Positions 11,761-23,164 of a DNA stretch of 64,000 nt are shown one piece after another. The notes beneath the pieces are model-generated. The model made no database searches and was not told where the DNA came from. It saw nothing but the letters and a program-made list of their open reading frames with translations. Source of the DNA: Cudoniella acicularis (lineage: Eukaryota > Ascomycota > Leotiomycetes > Helotiales > Helotiaceae); the NCBI GenBank assembly GCA_013054445.1, contig JAAMPI010000034.1, forward strand, positions 24,660-88,659, written 5' to 3'. Positions within the stretch are counted from its first letter, which is position 1; every line of letters starts with the position of its first letter. The position numbers and the translations under genes are program-made.

Positions 11761-12722
11761 TCATTCCTTGAACGCGGATGAACGTGAAGGGGCAGAGGCA
11801 AATCGAGGGGGGGCGATGCTTTGTGGTATCGTGGCTTTAATGGGACATTGACTTTGTTCGTGTAGGTGCGCTCCTTCAGTCAGTGCTCCACCTTGTGCTC
11901 CCCATCCCACTTCGATACCTTGGAGTCTTTCATCTCTCTTGGGTTTTTTGTGCGCACTCGTTTGTTGGTTACCAGCTGGAGGTTCTCTGCGTTTAAGACT
12001 CAGCGATAATGTGCTTTCCGGCAGTGAAGAGTCGTAGCATTCTAAGGTCGCGGTGCGATCGAGCTGGTGAGGGGCTGATGGTGAAGAGTCGTGGCATTCT
12101 AAGATCGCGGTCTGATCGATCTGGTGAGGACCTGACGGTTCATCTATTAATGTCAACTATAAACTCTGCGTTGTGCCTTGGGATTCATACCAAACTGCAA
12201 TGGTCTTATTAGCCTAGGGGGCTTCAGAGCGGCGTCGGCTTTGAGCTTCTCCTCTATATTCTTGCGAGCCTTGCGACGGAGATTTCGATCGGTTTTTAAA
12301 TTGTTGAACGCCGACTGGCATGCATCGCCAAATTTTTCAAGATCCGAACCGAAGGCATCGAGCTCCTCTTTGTTTATGTATGAGATAACTCTCACAAAAG
12401 GGCCAAATGTAAGCGAACGTAGAAAAGTTCCAAGAAACTGATCCTCGGGCGTCACGTAACTCGAGAGAAGCTTGTCGGCCTCGTGCTCTTTCGTGCGTTT
12501 ATTTCTAGGTGCGCTTGAAAATATATTAAGAAGTTTGTAAAAATAGTTGATGTCTTCCTTGTGAAAAGCCTGAGAGAAATTTGAGAGGTGGTATTTTACG
12601 CCTTGTATTTCAAACCTTTTCAGGTCTTTAGTTTGAATAGACCCGTTTTCATCGACGGTGGTAAGCTGGTATGGAGGGGACCCCACGTCACGAACAAAAT
12701 AAAGTCCAGGTGCGTATGACAT
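11761..12722 (-). CDS. Hypothetical protein with a repeat-bearing tail, two exons, 304 aa
   Basis: I read complement(11761..12143, 12191..12722). A 47-nt intron (donor GTATGA, branch TTGACAT, acceptor AATAG) joins Q-F to D-E-P and keeps frame into a long second frame. Residues 1-177 (MSYAPGLYFVRDVG...) are helical and basic at the end (RNLRRKARKNIEEKLK). The tail has two imperfect 17-residue repeats (HQIDQTAILECHDSS, HQLDRTATLECYDSS) and a basic KKPKRDER patch that could be a nuclear signal. No known domain. Four copies of a 25-bp repeat lie just upstream of the start. Confidence 0.5.
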
Positions 12723-12737
12723 CCCGTCGCAAGGGTA

Positions 12738-12926
12738 GAAAGTTGGGTTTGGCGAAAGTTAGGTGACTGCAAACTGCAAGAAAGTTGGGTTTGGTGAAGG
12801 TTGGAATTAAGTGGCTGTAAAACCGCAAGGCACGGGTAGAAAGTGCAAGAAAGTTGGGTTTGGTGAAAGTCGGGTTTTGATGACGGCTAACTACAGAAGT
12901 GCAAGAAAGTTGGGTTTGGTGAAAGT
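12738..12926. repeat. Four dispersed copies of GCAAGAAAGTTGGGTTTGG-type repeat
   Basis: Copies at 12738-12760, 12776-12800, 12845-12870 and 12901-12926 share GAAAGTTGGGTTTGG followed by (T/C)GAA(A/G)G. They occupy the 5' flank of the minus-strand gene starting at 12722, so they may be promoter repeats or a decayed minisatellite. Confidence 0.7.
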
Positions 12927-13252
12927 TAAGCTTGGTGACTAGCAGGGGTCCTTATGGAGCTAAGCTGATGTAGGATGTTCTGCCGGGCTACGAGGGCTGC
13001 CAGTCAGGCTGGCGTTTATGCAGCAGCCTCCGGGCCTTCCCCGTGGACACGGGCTGTGCCGCCACCATCAAATCCTTCCAGTCTCCCTTTGACGCTACTT
13101 TTTCTTCACTGTTCGGGAGCAATTTCTTCCTCATGCTCCGAGTTCCGCGAGGTTCGGTGTACAAAAGCAGAGCTGCACACAAGGCAAAATGCAGGCGCCC
13201 TCAGATTCTCTTGGTAGCTATCCTGCACCGATTTCGTCTTCTTTTTCTGATC
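12927..13252. other. Spacer before a membrane-protein gene
   Basis: An open frame extends upstream of ATG 13253 to about 13043, but it lacks hydrophobic character and I treat it as untranslated. Nothing else is seen. Confidence 0.3.
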
Positions 13253-14127
13253 ATGTTCACTCGTCGCGTTGAACAAGCACCTCAAGCCCTGGACAACGCC
13301 CCCAACCCATTGGAAGAAGTTCCTTTTCGGGTAGCTCTGCCCCTCTCCTTTATCGCCGTGATAATTGCCGCCGCCAAGGTTGTAGGTTGGCACCTGGCGA
13401 GGCCAGTACGCCGCCCTAACTGGTGGCAATCGCTGCCACGCCAAATCTCCCTCATTACCTCTATTGGTCTTCTGGTAGTGGTGCTGTTGAAGATTCCCAG
13501 GGTGTCTTACACGCAACACCATTCCAATTGCGAGAAAAGCATACTGGGCTATTGGTCTTCATGTGAGATCTGTGACACGCCTCAATGCGCATATGTTTTC
13601 CTGCTTCAGTTTAACGCTGCTTTCCCAGGAATAGACGAGGTCAGTGCAACAAATGGAAAGATAACCTTCTTTACTAATAATACCCTTAGGCTTGGATATT
13701 TTGGGGCATCTTGGAAAAAGATAATCATTGGCTCCGAAAGCATTGGTTTGTGATCATCTTTTTGATGTATTCTTTTATTGTAGGAGATTTCATATGGTAT
13801 TCTTTAACAAACCTAATCTCTTGTATTCAAAACTAAAATTATTATAGGATTGTCCTACGAATTGATCAGCTCATTTCAGCATTTTCGGCATTGCTGTATG
13901 CAATATGCGGGCTATACTTCAGCCTGTCTCTTGGATATCTCTATCTTTCTACTATTTCTCAACGCATACATCACCTCGGGTCAAACGTGTGCTACTGTTG
14001 CGGTATGGGTATTGCTAGTGGCCTATGTGTCGCCTTTGCTGGTGTGATTCCTGAGCACTTTGTATTGTCTATTTGGGTATTTCATTCAAATATCCCTCTA
14101 CTTGAAATGACAAGTATGCTAATCTAG
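13253..14127 (+). CDS. Polytopic membrane protein, three exons, 261 aa
   Basis: Exons 13253..13745, 13784..13796 and 13848..14127 join in frame, with a 13-nt middle exon. Intron 2 (GTATTC, branch TTTAACA, TTATAG) is good. Intron 1 is only 38 nt, so this boundary is tentative. The protein has hydrophobic segments near residues 25-45, 64-81 and 165-205, and another near 220-240, giving about four membrane passes with a cysteine-bearing loop (NCEKSILGYWSSCEICDTPQC). No transporter or receptor motif is evident. The start at 13253 was chosen because hydrophobic membrane sequence follows it closely. Confidence 0.45.
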
Positions 14128-14173
14128 TATTTAGATCGTTTTTGTATTGTCGAGTGTACTTACAATCCGATTC

Positions 14174-14700
14174 CCTGCTAGATTTTGGTACAAGCCGGAC
14201 ACCTCTCCAGACTTTTGGAAGGGTTCTACTCTTGCGCATCTGAAAGCAGCCCTTTCAGAAATCGGTATCCCCCCGCTGAAAGGCAAAAGAGTCAATGGGG
14301 AGCCCCGATTCCGAAACAGAGGGCCCTTCTGCTGCCGCTGTGACACTCACCACCGGGAGCGAAGTGATTGCCCTGAGCAGCACATTCAGCTGGAATGCAA
14401 ATACTGCTCGGCCGGGCCCTCGCGAGCTTTTGAAGTGAAAAGAAGAGCAGCTGAAACGTTAAAGAGACTTCCAAATTGTTCTTCGATGAAACCTACGGAG
14501 ATCGATAGGATGGTAAGAAATCTATCACCTGAGGACCGCGAAATTTTGCACGATAAATCGGAAGAATTCTTAGAGTATGGCTTGGCAGAAGAATGCAATG
14601 AACAGTGGACTATCCTCATGGTATGTTGACTCAATTTTTATAAGACACAGTACGATTTATTAATTCTTTGGAGGATAAAATTGGCCGGCTGGAATCGGCA
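14174..14700 (+). CDS. Cysteine-rich hypothetical gene fragment
   Basis: From an acceptor (CCTGCTAG, ending about 14181) an open frame of about 150 codons runs to 14627. It contains a cluster of cysteines and histidines (CCRCDTHHRERSDC, then CKYC) compatible with a zinc-binding knuckle, followed by a charged helical region. At its end a GTATGT donor occurs. A downstream piece 'DKIGRLESAMATRDY' ends at a TAG near 14720 and could be the last exon. The first exon could not be joined in phase to the membrane gene to the left. The family is not recognised. Confidence 0.35.
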
Positions 14701-15132
14701 ATGGCGACTCGCGATTATTAGGAAATATTCGAGGCCATCAGAAACATTTCACTTGGTGTCATTCTCTGGAGGGGTCATTTTGACGGCAGACTTAATGGAG
14801 TTAGGCACCAAAGCCATGTATATATCATGTAGCATCAAGCAAATCATTTTGTGAATGAATTCCCAATTCAGAGCCTAAATTAATTTGCATGGCTGTATTA
14901 ACAGAAGGATACAGTCTGGCCTAAAGCTGCTAAAATAAAATAAAAATATTGTCGCAGATAATAGGGTCACGTCGGAAAATGAACAACACAAGTCCCGAAG
15001 AAAACCCGAGCCAAGCACCTCCCGAGCTTGGGTAAGGATAACTGCACACAATGTGACATACCATGTGCACTCCCAACTCGTCCATCCATCATAACATACC
15101 ACAACCGCACCTCACCTTCCAAAGAACCAGTC

Positions 15133-16336
15133 ATGGCTGGCAAGAAATCAAGCCCCAGCTTCACAGACGTCACTGCCGCTGCTCATGCTCTCGACGGATG
15201 CCTCCTAAATGACCCACGCCATCGTGCTAACTTGAAGGAACGTTTTGCGATCACCTTTTGTCCAACTCCAACTCCCTCTCCCCTGTCGACAGATGGACAG
15301 CGCCGTGAATATTTCAAACTTTACCATCAAAAACTCCTCCCTAATCGCATTTACAATCAAGCGCTGGCCATCAGCAATTATTTCTTCCTCGCATTTGCGA
15401 CGTGTGTCTCCCCGAGAGCTTGTGAGAACAAAAAGCTTGTTCCTGTGCTCAACCACGAAGATGCACCAAGGTGTTCCTTTACAGTTAGAAAGAACACAAT
15501 TAGCTTGTTCAAACAGTGGGCCAAAACAGATAATTATGCCAGCGAGCCCCTGTTCGTAAAATTTATCGATGTTCTTACTCGTGATGAGACAGAATTTTCA
15601 ATAGCCTCTGAAATGAATCTGGTTAGGAAGATTCTCAAGGATAGGGGCCTTGAAGGAACACCAGAGGGGGATGAAATCATTGAGTTATTGTTCCCTACGT
15701 TAGAGAAGGGGCAGAAACGGATCGAGGAGCAACAGATAGGGGGACAGCAAACGGAGGGGCAGCAGATGGAGGGGCAGAGACGGATGGAGGGGCAGAGACG
15801 GATGGAGGGGCAGAGACGGATGGAGGGGCAGAGACGGATGGAGGGGCAGCATATGGAGCAGACTACAATAATCGCAGATAAAGAGACTCAAATGATGGGT
15901 AAAGAAGATAGATGCGAGCCGAAACAGAAGCAGATAGAGGGGCAGATTGCGATCATCGCAAAGGAGACCCAAATGCTAGGGAAGGAAGATAAATGTGAGT
16001 CGAAAGAAAATCATCTAGATGCTACTATTTATGCTAATATTATCAACAGTAGAGCGAGTGTTTGCTTTCTCCTCAGCTCAAGTTCGGATACTTGACAAGA
16101 TATTTGAGGTGTTTAAATCCACCATGGAAGGGATGCAGAAAAGCAACCAGTGGATCTCAGAAAGGGCAAGAGAAGAAGAAAAGACATCTGTTATTAACCT
16201 GTTTCTGCGGAAAAGGGGTTCAGATAGTACTGTTCTATTCACGATTGATTATCACACCGCGTACCAGATTCGAGATTTACTCGAGCTCGAGCAAGAAATG
16301 GAAGTGGATTCATGCCACGAGTACAATAGATTATGA
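15133..16336 (+). CDS. Hypothetical protein with MEGQRR repeats, two exons, 382 aa
   Basis: Exons 15133..15994 and 16050..16336 join through a 55-nt intron with excellent signals (GTGAGT, branch TATGCTAAT, CAACAG). Residues 1-195 form a helical N-terminal region of unknown family. Residues about 200-245 are a low-complexity block, (MEGQRR)4 inside a longer Gln/Glu-rich run. Exon 2 is charged and helical (KIFEVFKSTMEGMQKSNQWISERAREEEK). ATG 15133 is the first in frame. The 3' end meets the convergent gene at 16338 with a 1-bp gap. It may be an oligomeric or scaffold-like protein, but this is inference only. Confidence 0.55.
15766..15837 (+). repeat. 18-bp minisatellite, four perfect copies, inside a CDS
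   Basis: ATGGAGGGGCAGAGACGG is repeated four times head to tail, with degenerate copies on both sides (from about 15739 to 15855). Each unit encodes MEGQRR, so copy-number change would not break the frame. Confidence 0.9.
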
Positions 16337-16337
16337 A

Positions 16338-16720
16338 CTATGTCTGGTTGAATTTGACTCCTTTGCCTCTAATCACTTCACATTCGTGCTTTGGTGGAAC
16401 AACACATGTTGCAGATTTCGTATCAGATATATCCTCTTCTTTCTCTGGTCCAGATATCCTCAAGTACTGAACCTCCGAAACAAACACAGATCTTTCGTAG
16501 TCTGTCGCAGGAAATATGTGGGTTACGATATCTTCTGGTATGCCTCGAAGCGCATCATCTCCCTATTTGGGGAACTTTCAACTCATGTTTATGTATTAAG
16601 AAGTAAGTATATTCTCACCTTGGCCATTGTTGTTCTCCCTCCGTCGCGCTTGATGGGCTCACTGTTCGGAATGAATTGGGCTTCAAAATCCACACTATCT
16701 GTTCTAATATCAGCCATCAT
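16338..16720 (-). CDS. Hypothetical small protein, two exons, 108 aa
   Basis: I read complement(16338..16562, 16619..16720). The product begins MMADIRTDSVDFEAQF, splices at a GTGAGA donor over a 56-nt intron to a CAAATAG acceptor, continues GDDALRGIPEDIVTHIFP, and ends KGVKFNQT before TAG at 16338-16340. Neither exon is long enough to stand out alone, but the phase-0 join and uninterrupted acidic sequence support it. No family recognised. It is convergent with the gene at 15133-16336. Confidence 0.4.
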
Positions 16721-17783
16721 TCAGATAAATCTAAGTAACTCTATCCTACTACTCAGGATATGATTTAGGGAATCTGCGACAACTATGCGATCCTTCCGAT
16801 GTAGCGGTAATTTTTGTTTCGCGATTCTTTTTTGGCCCCGCACTTGGATAAATCTCAATTGAGCCGAGACATGTGATTTAGTGGGGTATCTAAGTGCAGT
16901 CATCACAGAAAATGTTTTGAAACCAGTACAAGGACATTATAAGAATTTTTCTGAGTAGAAAGAAAAAAAAGGTGCGTGGACAGCCTTACATTTTTGGTAC
17001 ACGTAGCATTTGCCTTGTTGTCAGCCTCACTTACAGTGAGTTGTACTGCAGCACGTATTGGTTACACAAGGCGCATGTACGGTGGAGAGGGAGGGCGCAT
17101 AGAGGGTGTCAGTGACGTTTCTTTCAACGTTACATTTACACAGCGATTTATTGGCAGAAGATTAAATTCGCTTGAAATTATACAAAGATTTTCAGGAAAC
17201 AATTCAATACCAAAAAACTATACATATAAAGGAATGCCTTGAACCGCGACTAAGAAAAACGTTGAAGAGGACTAAAATGTAGAAGTCCTGAAGGAATACT
17301 ACTTTCAAAGTTGATTATGATCTCGCGATAGAGCTCGACGTGCTGGAAGAGAAAGATTCTCAGGCCAAATATATGCACTGACTATGATCCATGAACAGAT
17401 AAGAAACCACACCTCAATCTGTAGCTTGATTAATAAGAACACAATAAAATCAATATTGAGATCATACCTGGTTCGCCATCAACAAGGGAAAAGAAATTCC
17501 GTAGAATTTACATATTATCCCAATAGCGAATCCCATAGCCTCCCCCCCCCCCAACATCGCAGAGACAAGCGTGATCTCGTAGATAAAAGGAAGTTGTATT
17601 ATATCGGAGTCATCGAGCTTCGTCTAGATCTATATGAACAAGAGAGCAAACCAAAAAAACCCTCCTCCAATTCTTTGGAGAATAAAGCCTATTTTTGCGA
17701 GCTCAGGTCCAGCTTGTAGCGCCCAGGAGAAAGTTCAGCGGAAATCAAAACGTGTAGTGACTTTAGTTTACTTACCCAATTAT
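16721..17783. other. Spacer with C11 tract and a weak secretory-like frame
   Basis: The plus-strand stretch 16976-17242 encodes a hydrophobic N-terminal segment (FLVHVAFALLSASLTV) but begins with GTG, so it may be an exon of unknown limits or chance. A run of 11 C lies at about 17542-17552. I see no other gene. Confidence 0.25.
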
Positions 17784-18268
17784 TTAGAAAATAAGGCCAA
17801 AGCCTTGACCTGCTGATGGAATGGAAAGGACTGTAGTAAACACTCCTTCGAGATGCTCTCGGTCTTCATCCGGCATACACCCAGTGCGGAAAAAAAGTAT
17901 GAATTGAAATCGCTCGTACTAGGTTAGCAGATTCCGCAATAATGTGGAGAACAAACCTACCTCACGATGCTGAACAGCAATCGAAGTAAGTGTTTGGAGA
18001 ACATTTACAACATAAATTGCAGTGTCTGCAATTCGTTAGTACTTGATTTTATAATGATAAGAACCGTACCAAAAGATTTGCTTGCAATGGTCGTACTCAA
18101 AAGAGCTACAGAAAAGAGGCAGGGGAGCATTACAGCCAAGAGGTGCCAATTCATGGTATAGGACTGAAGTTTGACATAGACGATAAATGACTGTATTGCG
18201 ATAAGAATAGAAAAGACAATGTGTATAGTAGGATTTCCATAAGCTTCACGTAGAAGAGAAGGCTCCAT
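17784..18268 (-). CDS. Small membrane protein, three exons, 132 aa
   Basis: I read complement(17784..17918, 17961..18025, 18070..18268). Both introns are short (42 and 44 nt) with textbook branch points (GTACTAACG and CTGCTAACC). Exon lengths sum to 399. The chain starts MEPSLLREAYGNPTIH, has two to three hydrophobic segments (IVFSILIAIQSFIVYV, LLAVMLPCLFSVALL), and ends with a hydrophilic tail (CMPDEDREHLEGVF). An upstream in-frame ATG at 18334 would add 22 residues and another membrane segment. The start overlaps the 3' end of the DUF3435/zinc-finger frame in a different phase. Family not recognised. Confidence 0.5.
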
Positions 18269-20662
18269 TGTAGAGAAGGCAATCTTGAGCTTCCGACAAA
18301 GAAATGGCAGTAGAATGAGAAGGGAAGCGATCATGAAAGAAGTGGGAAAGCAGCTGACGTAGACTGACTTCGCACTTTACGCACTGATCAGTTCTGCACT
18401 CGTAAAAATGCATCAAAACGTACGACCCAGGAATCAAACCAAGGAGGGGCATCTCTGATCGTGGACAATTATGATAAGGGCATAAGAGATCTCTGTGGTC
18501 GTTTTTGAGATGTTGATCAAGAAGGACCTGTGCTATGAAAGCTTGCTGATGGCGGGGGCAGTCTTCCTCAGGGCATATATAGGGACCTTCGTGGTATTCA
18601 TCAAGAGATCCTGAATGGCGGATTGAATAACGCCGGTCCAGGTTATCCTGGGCGCTGAAAGGTATCTTATGGCGAGGGCAGTCCTTTTTAGGGCACGCAT
18701 AATAGCCTTTATAGATGTTGCTGTGTCGTTCTAACTTACCATGTCCATTGAAACCCGTTTGGCAGTCTGGACATGTGAGCCTGAGTTGTAGCCCTACCAC
18801 TTTGCGGAGGCTGTTTACTAATTCGAGCCGGTCCTTTTGCGAGTAGCTTGTTGATAAAAACATTAATCGAGCAATTTCGGGATATTGTTGTGATCGCACG
18901 CCATCTTGCACGTCTTGCATACCATCTTCCAAGTCTTCCAAGTCTTGATTCAACGACTTGAGATAGCGCGTACCATTACTCTGAACCCACTTTTTTTCGG
19001 ATATTTTCTAATGCCTGTTTCTGCAGATGTCCTAGTATAGCATTTGCTTTTGAATATGCCTAGAGAACAAGCCCCCTACGTGCTTTGGAGTCTTTTAGTT
19101 CTATCCACCTTTGGTGGAGTTGAACATATTCTGGATGCTCCCGGAGCGCCTCATCTTGTGGAGTGCCCTTGATTGAACAAGGCAAGCCCGGGAAGCGGTT
19201 GGCAGCTAAGCTTTGAAGTGACCCCAGACGGTTTTCCTGTAACGGTCTACCGTGAGATAAATCTTGTAGCCCGATATCGACATGCTTATTAACTTAGTTA
19301 TTCTGATAGACTTCAGGTTTTCGATGACCCAAAATTAAGCTCATTTCTGCCCACGTAGCACCTGGCGCTAATATAATGTTAGTATATATTATATCTGACA
19401 TCAGGGTTACATACCGTCAAGCATATTCGCAGCCCCACGCCTGAATATATACGGTGTTAAGGAGAAGTTATACCCCATACGATACCCAAGTCCTTTCATA
19501 AACTTGATAACGGTATTATAGCACAGTGGGCTTATGCTGTCGCCCCTGCGGAAGAGCTGTGTTTCCAAAATGTGCGGATTGAATTCCAGTTTTATCACCC
19601 TACGGTCCAACTTGTGTTGATAGAGAAGTGCAGGTTCAAAATCAAAGGCACCATGTTCAAACGCTAGATCAAGGAATCGAGCAATCAGGCATAGGTGTGA
19701 ATGATCGGGGTCCTCTCGAAGGGTCAGGGTGACGCTAAAAGACTATTAGTACCACTTGTTGAAGTTGTTCTGGGGGGAGTTATAATTCATCGTCTTTATC
19801 CCTTTTACCTTTCATTAAATTAAAAGTAATTGTAAGAGTTAATTGAGGTAAGCGCCCACCGTCGGCTTCCAGAAGTGCGAAGCTGAGATTCTTTGGAGTA
19901 TTATCTAAGTAATAAATTAAGCATACGACTTTAGGGGTTTACCTTGTACTTCAAACACTCATTACTGCCTGGGTAAGAAGCCGCAGCAACAACAACGCCT
20001 GGCCGCGCAGCTGTGTAAAACAGGACCTGCAAAAAGAGTGTTAAAGTGACACGGGTGGGCTCTTCTCGATATCTGTGTGTATCTTCTAGCCATAAAAAGC
20101 GTAGAATGTCACTCAGATCTTGAGTGTCGGCGACTAGCTTTAGGCGTTTTTCAGAGGTAAGGCCAAATTCGGGTTTGAGGACATTGTATATATACTAAAT
20201 TCTTTATTAGCTACCTGGCAGTGAAGAGACATAGTGGGTTGATAATACACTGTGAGCTTCTTGCAAGTCATCCGCACAAATTTCGTAGTTGTAATAGCGA
20301 CGATATGCAGTAGCTAGATTATAGAGGAAGGCAGACAGAGTGCATAGAGACACATAATGGCTTAGGAGACCCCGGCGCTCTTTTACTAGCGCCCTTAAAA
20401 AACCGCGAAGGTATTTTAGATCTGGAGACACGCCAGGTCTGCGCAATCGTGTAGTAAAACTTAAGAGCTCGTTAGCATATATCTTTCTTAACTAAAGATA
20501 TAGTTCTTTTACTCTTACTAGAGCTGAAGAACCTGCTGGTGCTTCAATGAGGTTGGAGGGACGATTCTGGGTAGAACTGGTCCACCGCTTCCCTCTCAAC
20601 CCTGCGAGAAGCTCTTCGAATGAAAGCCTTTCCCGAGGGGCGGACCGAATACCGGTTGCCAT
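18246..20662 (-). pseudogene. DUF3435 tyrosine recombinase (Starship captain-like) with C-terminal zinc fingers
   Basis: The frame starts MATGIRSAPRERLSFEELL at 20662 and reads leftward. DUF3435 landmarks come in order: a helical N-terminal part with 'RPGVSPDLKYLRGFLRALV'; then 'LTSEKRLKLVADTQDLSDIL'; 'FYTAARPG'; 'LTPYIFRRGAANMLDG'; 'LGHRKPEVYQ'; and the C-terminal 'EHPEYVQLHQRWIEL'. Cys/His pairs follow, such as CPDCQTGFNGHGKLERH and CPKKDCPRHK. The family is a site-specific YR recombinase that mobilises giant Starship elements. A normal intron is seen at 19368-19414 (GTATGT, TACTAAC, TTAG). In-frame stops (TAA at 19294-19296, TAG near 20490) and phase changes indicate decay, although extra introns could explain some breaks. 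Confidence 0.7.
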
Positions 20663-23164
20663 CTTAGGTATCAGGTGGAATAATTAGGGCGAGGAGCACA
20701 TGTGTATGCCAAACTTTGATGAAAAGAGACAAGGAATAACGAGTCAAAACAGGTAAGGAGTGAGTTCGTATGCTGAACGTTAATGATCAGTGACGAGAAT
20801 GACCAGCGGAAACAGGTGAAACGGCCAACAGCAGTGAAATACGCCGCCATCTTGGCCGGGAGAAAAGCCAAAGGAGTATTTGCAACAGGGTACACGAAAA
20901 TGAGGACCAGCGAAACAACGATTCGGGACAAGGCTATGTTAGAAGAATCGTGAAGTTAGGGTGGTGTCAAAAAATGGCAAGGCATCGCCGCTGCTTTTTC
21001 GATTTCCGGAAACCCGAATGGGGGGTTCCATAAAGCGGCGCTGGTTTTGAACCGTAAAACCCACCGAAAATTTCGACTTTTCTACTTCCTCCCTTCCTTC
21101 ATGGCTAATGATGACGATACACAGTATCACCAATATAGGAAGAGAATGAACGCTCCTTTGGAGCATGATCTCAATATGACTATTTCTGAAGCCTCGCAAT
21201 TCATTGTCAATCTTTTAATTGAATGCACCTGTTTTTCATTTCGGAATCAAATGTCCAACGGGCGAGCTACAGCTGGCCGTGCCAGCCTCTCTTCTCCATT
21301 ACCCCCAGCTCCTTCCTACCCGGTGTTCTCTGTCATTGGCTCGCCGGTTTGTCAAGTTACTCAACATATTGTATGAAAGCACTTGCTTCTCATACTGTTA
21401 TTGTACTGATTGGCAGATAGAAAGCATATGACGATTTTTGAATTTGTGGTCGAGAAGCTCACAACCTTTCAAGTGCTTTCCCCTGTGCGATTCCCTGAAT
21501 ATTTCCTAGCGATTTTAGAAACCAGGCTCCTGTGAGCTACGTTGTACGGAAAACAAAATCGAGGACTTTCTTGGGAAAGGAAGCAGACGCTGAGGAATAA
21601 ATGGGAGTTTCGAGACTTTGTACTTATCAGCAATTCTGATCGAGTTGGGCCTTCGTTCAGCCTATCATGTATTCAAGTTTCAATTTAAATTTCATCCATC
21701 TTTGCACTCATACCACCAATTCCTTATTTAATATGGATATACGCAGTACTGACTACTATACCTTACCATGCCATTGGCGCTAAGTACCTTTCTCCACGAA
21801 TCCTGTGTGCTGCCACGGCAGTGACTTTTCGACCAAGGCATAATCGCAATCTTCAGGAGGATCACTCATGCCAAGCTTATGAAGACGAAAGATGCTTGTC
21901 AAAAGGGCGAGCTGGTTCTTCCCAAATGGGTTGTGGTTGCCCACTGGCAATTTTAGCTTTAGCTGTAAAAGATATCTACATCCAACTTACCTCCCCCCTT
22001 GACTCCCTTGAATTCTTTCCGGTACCTTGTACTATCAAATGAATAAGTTGTCTTTGTTGTTCAGTGCAAAGCACTTCGTTATATTTTAAATTTCCTCGAG
22101 AACGACCTTTGCAATTTCTAGATATGGTAACACTGACTGGAGAAAGTTACACATACTTTTGGCTGGAAATATTTGGAAGCTTTCAGAGAATTAGTAACGC
22201 CTGGACTATGTCGCTTGCTCCACTCATTTCGATAAGGGTCTAGTCATTGAAGCACCATTTAGATAAAATGGAGTTTTCTAACGGCAGAGGGTGATTGGGA
22301 CACAGTTTATCGAGATAGTTTTGCGGATATACTATTAAATTTTCAAAATAACTCGACCTTTTCAATTTTTATGTGAAACGGCTTATACTTAACCAGGCTG
22401 TGTTCAAAATGCGATTTTTGACATTCTCAGAAACTCTCAACACCACACCACTTCCAAAACCGCAACCACACCCAATGTCACCAATTTCTTATCCGAAAAC
22501 ACCACACCCTAAAACATTACCTCACGAAGTATCCAACAAAGTAAAACCACCAAACCAAGGAACAAGTAAATAAAGTGGCGTGTTATGACGTGCCCCTCCG
22601 CCACAGGAACGGCCCGCCTTGGCTCAGACAGCTCCACGTGATGATGAATTCTTCCAACCTCATTCCTGCCACATTTCCCTTCCACTTCTCCCACTTTCTG
22701 CACCTTTCTACCAAATATCCCTTAGTGCGACCGGAGGGAGGAAAAGAAGCCGTGCCGAAGTGCAAATCCAGAGGTGCGCGCTTGCCTCTGTGATGCCCCG
22801 AGACAGAAACCGACAAGCATCGGGTGATCCAATCACATTGCCACTCTCATTCCACTCTCCGTCGTGTACCTTTCCCCTCAGCCTTACTGTCTATTAAAAC
22901 CAGCCCCTTCTTTTGCTTTTGGTCTATTTGAAACACTTTTATCAAAATAATAATAAATACCCTAACATCTGCTTCAATTACGTCTTTGTTTCTTCGACAA
23001 TAATATTAAAACCTTGGAACCTGGTTCTTTCACACCCAATCCTCCTCTAGCTACCTCTCCACCTACACGTTTTACCGCAAACCAATTCCACTTAAACCAA
23101 CTTCTAAACATCTTCTTCTCCCCAAACCACAAACATCCAGGTTCAAATCCAAACAACCTGCAAC
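20663..23164. other. Long spacer; possible element boundary on its left side
   Basis: No supported gene. If the DUF3435 gene is a captain, the 5' end of its element should lie in the first few hundred bases here, but I could not identify terminal repeats. From about 22550 the sequence becomes C/CT-rich on the plus strand, typical of an active fungal promoter for the next gene. Confidence 0.35.

Noticed and set aside
15700..15972. Minus-strand frame rich in LPLHPS repeats
   Set aside because: It is only the complement of the MEGQRR minisatellite in the plus-strand gene.
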